From the NCBI GenBank assembly GCA_943787435.1, contig CALSMK010000004.1, positions 1-39,223 of the forward strand: a stretch of DNA of 39,223 bases, written 5' to 3'. Source of the stretch: an uncultured Flavobacteriales bacterium. Lineage in GTDB: Bacteria > Bacteroidota > Bacteroidia > Flavobacteriales_D > Sanyastnellaceae. Shown here in pieces: positions 35,406 through 39,223 of the stretch. The notes below the pieces were generated by a model, which was not told the origin of the DNA, did not search any database, and saw nothing but the letters and a program-made list of their open reading frames with translations. The stretch's first letter is position 1; each line of letters opens with the position of its first letter. A program made the translations under genes and the position numbers.

Positions 35406-35413
35406 TACTTTCG
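35406..35413 (+). promoter_or_regulatory. Putative -7 promoter box, TACTTTCG
   Basis: TACTTTCG matches TAnnTTTG with one mismatch and lies four bases before the ATGATG at 35418, the same arrangement as TAATTTCG before the gene at 13732. Confidence 0.33.
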
Positions 35414-35417
35414 CGCC

Positions 35418-36638
35418 ATGATGCAGAAAGTCTCCCTCACCGCATTGGCTGCGGCCCTGTTTCTCGGTTCGTCTTGGGCTCAAACACCGTGTGTCAATGG
35501 AATGGCCGGCGGCTATCCGTGCGAAAACGTGGATTTGGTGTCTTTTATGGCGTCTCAAGAAGTGGGAGGAGGCAGCAACATGAATGACATCTGGGGATGG
35601 ACTGACCCGTCTGACAGCACAGAGTACGTCTTGCTGGGCCGCTCCAACGGAACCGCCTTCATCGACATTTCCGACCCCATCAATCCCGTGCTCATTGCCG
35701 ATTTACCCACCCAGACCACCAACTCACTCTGGCGGGACATCAAGGTCTACGGCAACCATGCCTTCATCGTCGCAGAAGCGGGAGGCCACGGCATGCAAGT
35801 GGTGGACCTGACCCAGCTCGGGGCCATCGCCAATCCACCACAAACCATCGAAGCCGACGCCCTGTACACGGGCTGGGGCGACGCCCACAACATTGTCATC
35901 AATGAAAGCACTGCCCGGGCATACGGGGTGGGAACCAACACCTTTGAAGGCGGGCTCCACATCGTGGACATCAGCGACCCATTGAACCCCAGCCTAATCG
36001 GCGAGTTTTCTGCCGACGGCTACACGCACGACGCTCAAGTGGTCTCCTACATTGGTCCAGACACCCAATACGGAGGCAAGGAAATCGCCTTTTGCTGCAA
36101 TGAAAACACCATCACCATTGCAGATGTCACCAACCCTGAAGACGCTGCTCTCATCAGTGCCACCGGCTATGAAAACTCGAGCTACACCCACCAAGGATGG
36201 CTCACCGAAGACCACCGCTACTTCATCAGCAACGATGAACTCGATGAACAGGATTACGGCGTCAATACAACCTCTTTCATCTGGGACGTCAGCAACTTAA
36301 GTGCGCCTGAAATCGTGGGCACCTTCGTGTCCACTTCCAGTGCGATTGACCACAACATGTATGTGCGCGACACCCTGATTTACCAGTCCAACTACAGAGC
36401 CGGCCTGCGTATTTTGAGTACATCCGACATCGACAATGGCCAACTGGAAGAGGTGGCTTTTTTCGACGTAGACCCTGCCAGCGATGCGCCTCAATTCAGC
36501 GGGACTTGGTCAAACTACCCGTACTTCCCTTCTGGCATCATCGCCGTCTCCCACATGGAAGAGGGCTTGTTCTTGCTCCAACTTTCTGGAGAGATGAGCG
36601 ACTTGGGGTGCACCGACCCCTGTGGCCTGCAACTTTGA
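35418..36638 (+). CDS. Choice-of-anchor-B family protein, intact N-terminal part
   Basis: 406 residues before a frameshift-caused stop. The signal peptide MMQKVSLTALAAALFLGSSW ends near AQ. The rest is a beta-propeller-like series of LVIVD-type repeats: FIDISDPINPVLIADLP, MQVVDLTQLGAIANPPQTIE, LHIVDISDPLNPSLIGEFS, ITIADVTNPEDAALISATG and FIWDVSNLSAPEIVGTF, each about 45-60 residues. This is the choice-of-anchor-B pattern found in secreted proteins of marine bacteria, with no known enzymatic role. The frame ends GEMSDLGCTDPCGLQL, where a Cys-rich repeat begins; the rest of the gene lies in other frames up to 37614. Confidence 0.85.
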   Translation: MMQKVSLTALAAALFLGSSWAQTPCVNGMAGGYPCENVDLVSFMASQEVGGGSNMNDIWGWTDPSDSTEYVLLGRSNGTAFIDISDPINPVLIADLPTQTTNSLWRDIKVYGNHAFIVAEAGGHGMQVVDLTQLGAIANPPQTIEADALYTGWGDAHNIVINESTARAYGVGTNTFEGGLHIVDISDPLNPSLIGEFSADGYTHDAQVVSYIGPDTQYGGKEIAFCCNENTITIADVTNPEDAALISATGYENSSYTHQGWLTEDHRYFISNDELDEQDYGVNTTSFIWDVSNLSAPEIVGTFVSTSSAIDHNMYVRDTLIYQSNYRAGLRILSTSDIDNGQLEEVAFFDVDPASDAPQFSGTWSNYPYFPSGIIAVSHMEEGLFLLQLSGEMSDLGCTDPCGLQL

Positions 36639-37614
36639 CCCCACTGCCCTCGAAGACAACGGGTCTTGTCTCGGATTCAACGAGTGCGGGGGGTGCGAAG
36701 GAGCAGGCACTGTCGTGCATCGGTTGCACCGACGACGCGGCCTGCAACTTCTCTGCGCTGGCCACCATCGACGATGGGTCTTGCTTCGAGCTCGATCCTC
36801 CGGCTGCCCAGTCCGCCACCCAAACCGCAGACGCCATCACCTTCTACGGCCGAGCCCGGAACCCACTGGTTCGAGTCCCCCGCCTCCCCTGCTCCATTGG
36901 CCATCGGCGCCATCCTATCGCCATGGCCTTTGAGCCCTTCGACCAGTCCGTCTGGGTGGCCCATTCCAACGGCGAGTATGGCCTGAGCGGCGGCAAGGAA
37001 GCCCCTGACTTCAACAGCGGCCAGCACCACGCCAACAATGCCAATTGGCTGCTCTTCGACGTTTATGAAGACGTCCTCTTTGAGTCGGTGGAAGTGCACT
37101 CCGAAGGCGGTGGCCCGCAGACCATCGAACATCGCGGATGCCAACGGGTCCGCCATCGGCTCCGTCACGCAGGACTTGGTCCGCTGGCCTCAATGTCTTT
37201 CTGCTCAATCAAGAGCTCCCCGCTGGAAATGGGTACCAGATCCGCTCTGGCAACGATGTCCCCCTGCTTTGGCGCGATGACAGTGGGGCCGACGTGAACT
37301 ACCCCTACGACATTGGCGGCCTGGCCAGCATCACCAGCACCACCATCTCCGGGGAGAACCAGTACACCTATTACTACTTCTACTACAACTGGAAGATGTC
37401 GTCGATCGACCCCTGCCTCTCTGAGCGGGTGGAGTTCACCGTCACGGCAGAGGACGTTTCAAGTCTGGGACAACGTCCAACTGCGGCGCCAAAAAGCCTG
37501 CTGAAAATGATCGATATGATGGGCCGAGAAATCTCACACCCACAGAACCAAATGGTGCTTCTGATCTACTCTGACGGCTCGACCGAAAAGCGGTTCGTCT
37601 CCGATCAAAATTAA
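36639..37614 (+). pseudogene. Frameshifted C-terminal third of the choice-of-anchor-B protein
   Basis: The coding sequence hops between all three frames. In order: VACNFDPTALEDNGSC and CIGCTDDAACNFSAL (Cys-rich repeats), GTHWFESPASPAPLAIGA (Ig-like), VWVAHSNGEYGLSGGKEAPD and WLLFDVYEDVLFESVEVHSE, DANGSAIGSVTQDLV, then AGLNVFLLNQELPAGNGYQI to the natural stop. Single extra bases near 36617-36620, 36715, 36851, 37130 and 37182, and one missing base near 36947, restore one frame and a protein of about 730 residues. The end (LLKMIDMMGREIS ... LLIYSDGSTEKR) resembles a short C-terminal motif of secreted Bacteroidota proteins. This is either a decayed gene or a poorly read stretch. Confidence 0.8.
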
Positions 37615-37637
37615 AATCCCCCCTCTTTTTTGGCAGC

Positions 37638-37659
37638 CTTGCCCCTCAATTGGGGCAAG
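37638..37659. terminator. Stem-loop at the convergent gene junction
   Basis: CTTGCCCC (37638-37645) and GGGGCAAG (37652-37659) are perfect 8-base arms around a six-base loop that contains the stop codon of the minus-strand gene. A six-T run lies upstream on the plus strand rather than after the stem, so a classical terminator is uncertain. Confidence 0.3.
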
Positions 37660-39223
37660 CCAAACCAAAGGTCGACAGCGCCATCAAAATGTCGCTCGCA
37701 GCCACAAGACCGTCATCATTGAGGTCAGCTATCCCGCAGTCTGAGCTGCATCCAAATCCCGCCAGGAGGATCAAAATGTCAGCGGCCCCTCGGAGACCAT
37801 CTTCGTTCAAATCTCCAATGCAGTTGACCTCATCATTGTCGCAAATGCCATCTCCATCTGCGTCGTTGTCGACAACCACGCCGTCTTCACACGTTTGGCA
37901 AAGGCCATCCGTATAGGTGCAAAGTGAATTGTCCGAGTCCGTGGTTGGATTGTCATTGTAGTTGCAAGCTGAGCTGTCTGTGCAGCCTGTCACCTCATCC
38001 GAATCGCAGACTCCGTCATTGTCTTGGTCATTGACCACCACTCCACCATCCAGGCAAGATTCACAAGGACCGCTGGCATAAATGCAGCTGTCGTCGTTGT
38101 CGGTGGCCTCGGGGTCAAAGTTGCATGCCTGTTCATCCTGACACCCCGCAATTTCATCGTCATCACAGACTCCGTCATTGTCGGCATCCCTGTCCACCAG
38201 CGCACCCGCCTCGCAGGTGTCACAATTCCCATCCACGTAAGTGCAAAGGTCATTGTCTGTGTCGGTAAAAGGCCCGTCGTCATAATTGCACGCCAAGGGG
38301 TCTGTGCATCCTGTGACCTCAAGCTCATCGCAAACACCGTCTTCATCGGTGTCGTTGTTGCATCTGCCCAGGCAGTCTAACACGGAGACGCCATCGACAA
38401 TGGCATCTGGATAGAGGTCCTCCGGCCCTTCACAACCTCCATCGTCTAAGGTGACAAAAGGGTTGTAATTGCAGGCAAACTCATCTGTACAGCCCGCGCA
38501 ACTCATGTAGTCGCATGAGCCATCGTCATCGGTGGCCTCAACTTCGAAATTGCACGCCTCTGAATCCGTGCACCCCCCCACCTCTTCTTCGTCACAAATG
38601 CCATCCCCATCCAGGTCATTCAAACATCCACCTTCACAGTTCACATAGGCTTTGCTGTAGAGGTCTACCGGGAATACACAGCTTCCGTCATCAATGAAAG
38701 CAGTGCTGTCGTAGTTGCAAGCCATGCTGAACGAACATCCTGAGCAAGACGTGTAGTCGCATGACCCGTCCGACAAATAGGCATCCGCATCGTGGTTGCA
38801 AGCCGCTGGATTGATGCAACCCGCGCACGATGCGTAGTCACAACTGCCATCGTCGAGGGTCGCATCCGACAAAAAGTTGCAGGCCAAACCATCGGTGCAA
38901 CCGTTGATTTCCTCTTCATCACAGACCCCATTCCCATTGGTGTCGTTGTAGCACACACCTTCGCAGTCCACATAAGCCGATGGGTGCAAGTCTTGGATGA
39001 AAAGGCAGGTTTCGTTGGATTCCAAGGTGAATGCCGCTTCGTAATTGCAAGCCGCTGCATCCATGCAACCATAGCAGTCAAATGTGCAGCTGCCATCCTC
39101 GGTGTCTGCATCGGGGTTGTAGTTGCATCCTTGTGGGATGGTGCACCCTGCAACGAGCAGCAAGCCGGACCGGTCTTCTCCGCCAGTGGCCATGCCACTG
39201 CCTTCGCATCCGGAAAAGTCGCA
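37646..39223 (-). CDS. Cys-rich calcium-binding repeat protein with terminal dockerin-like pair, N-terminus outside window
   Basis: The frame is open to the window edge, beyond the ATG at 39191-39193, so the gene starts outside. The visible 525 residues contain ten copies of a Cys-rich unit of the form G-C-T-D-x-x-A-C-N-Y-x(5-9)-D-D-G-S-C, each about 20-30 residues. Between them lie six thrombospondin type 3-like calcium loops such as DADNDGVCDDDEI and DLDGDGICDEEEV. The last 60 residues form two dockerin-like EF-hand halves: GDLNEDGLRGAADILILLAG and ADLNDDGLVAASDILMALST, each ending F-G. No T9SS sorting domain follows; the protein ends GLACPN. It is probably a large calcium-stabilised surface or secreted stalk; no catalytic motif is seen. 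Confidence 0.85.
   Translation of the reverse strand, partial: CDFSGCEGSGMATGGEDRSGLLLVAGCTIPQGCNYNPDADTEDGSCTFDCYGCMDAAACNYEAAFTLESNETCLFIQDLHPSAYVDCEGVCYNDTNGNGVCDEEEINGCTDGLACNFLSDATLDDGSCDYASCAGCINPAACNHDADAYLSDGSCDYTSCSGCSFSMACNYDSTAFIDDGSCVFPVDLYSKAYVNCEGGCLNDLDGDGICDEEEVGGCTDSEACNFEVEATDDDGSCDYMSCAGCTDEFACNYNPFVTLDDGGCEGPEDLYPDAIVDGVSVLDCLGRCNNDTDEDGVCDELEVTGCTDPLACNYDDGPFTDTDNDLCTYVDGNCDTCEAGALVDRDADNDGVCDDDEIAGCQDEQACNFDPEATDNDDSCIYASGPCESCLDGGVVVNDQDNDGVCDSDEVTGCTDSSACNYNDNPTTDSDNSLCTYTDGLCQTCEDGVVVDNDADGDGICDNDEVNCIGDLNEDGLRGAADILILLAGFGCSSDCGIADLNDDGLVAASDILMALSTFGLACPN
37880..39150 (-). repeat. Ten-copy Cys-rich repeat region
   Basis: The ten units are recognisable by their cores CTIPQGCNYN, CMDAAACNYE, CTDGLACNFL, CINPAACNHD, CSFSMACNYD, CTDSEACNFE, CTDEFACNYN, CTDPLACNYD, CQDEQACNFD and CTDSSACNYN, in coding order. 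Copies differ enough that they are old duplications, not a recent DNA array. Confidence 0.8.

Noticed and set aside
37880-39150. CRISPR-like or tandem DNA array
   Set aside because: The periodicity comes from protein repeats in one open frame; unit length and sequence vary and there are no constant repeats with unique spacers.

Overview
The window looks like a chromosome fragment of a marine-type Bacteroidota, probably Flavobacteriales, with moderately high GC. The evidence is a SusC/SusD pair, several secreted proteins with type IX secretion (T9SS) C-terminal sorting domains, no Shine-Dalgarno sequences in front of genes, and TAnnTTTG-like -7 promoter boxes close to start codons. I see no rRNA, tRNA, CRISPR array or insertion sequence.

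Layout. 1-4199 (minus strand): a partial secreted alpha/beta hydrolase, a T9SS-sorted PKD-type protein, a small rhodanese and an unrecognised protein with an HTH-like N-terminus. 4526-6713 (plus): fabH and a fabI-like gene two bases apart, then a PhnA-type zinc-ribbon protein. 6793-8338 (minus): a frameshifted GNAT acetyltransferase and an unrecognised secreted protein. 8442-13670 (plus): a degenerate-cupredoxin/fasciclin T9SS protein, a penicillin-acylase-family Ntn hydrolase, and a small secreted protein whose signal peptide is out of frame. 13732-17321 (plus): a likely metal-uptake unit made of a His/Cys-rich exported protein, a TonB-dependent receptor and a DUF4625-like lipoprotein. 17444-18661: a YhiN/HI0933-family flavoprotein.

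18880-33558 is a polysaccharide-utilisation locus: SusC, SusD and a surface PKD lipoprotein, ended by a strong terminator, then a GH5 enzyme (minus, frameshifted) divergent from a GH16 laminarinase-like lipoprotein, then a multidomain GH3 enzyme (minus). GH16 plus GH3 points to a mixed-linkage or beta-1,3-glucan such as laminarin. In the model, GH16 cuts the chain at the surface, SusC/D and the PKD lipoprotein bind and import oligomers, and GH3 and GH5 trim ends or branches.

33597-39223: a carboxymuconolactone-decarboxylase-like protein, a FISUMP-domain secreted protein, a choice-of-anchor-B protein whose last third carries about six single-base frameshifts, and the C-terminal part of a Cys-rich repeat protein that ends in a dockerin-like pair.

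Two themes cut across the genes. First, surface modules are shared between unrelated proteins: GCTD-x-x-ACNY Cys-rich repeats, dockerin-like EF-hand halves, and a short C-terminal motif around YSDG. Second, there are at least nine single-base indels in four genes, which could be real gene decay or uncorrected sequence error.
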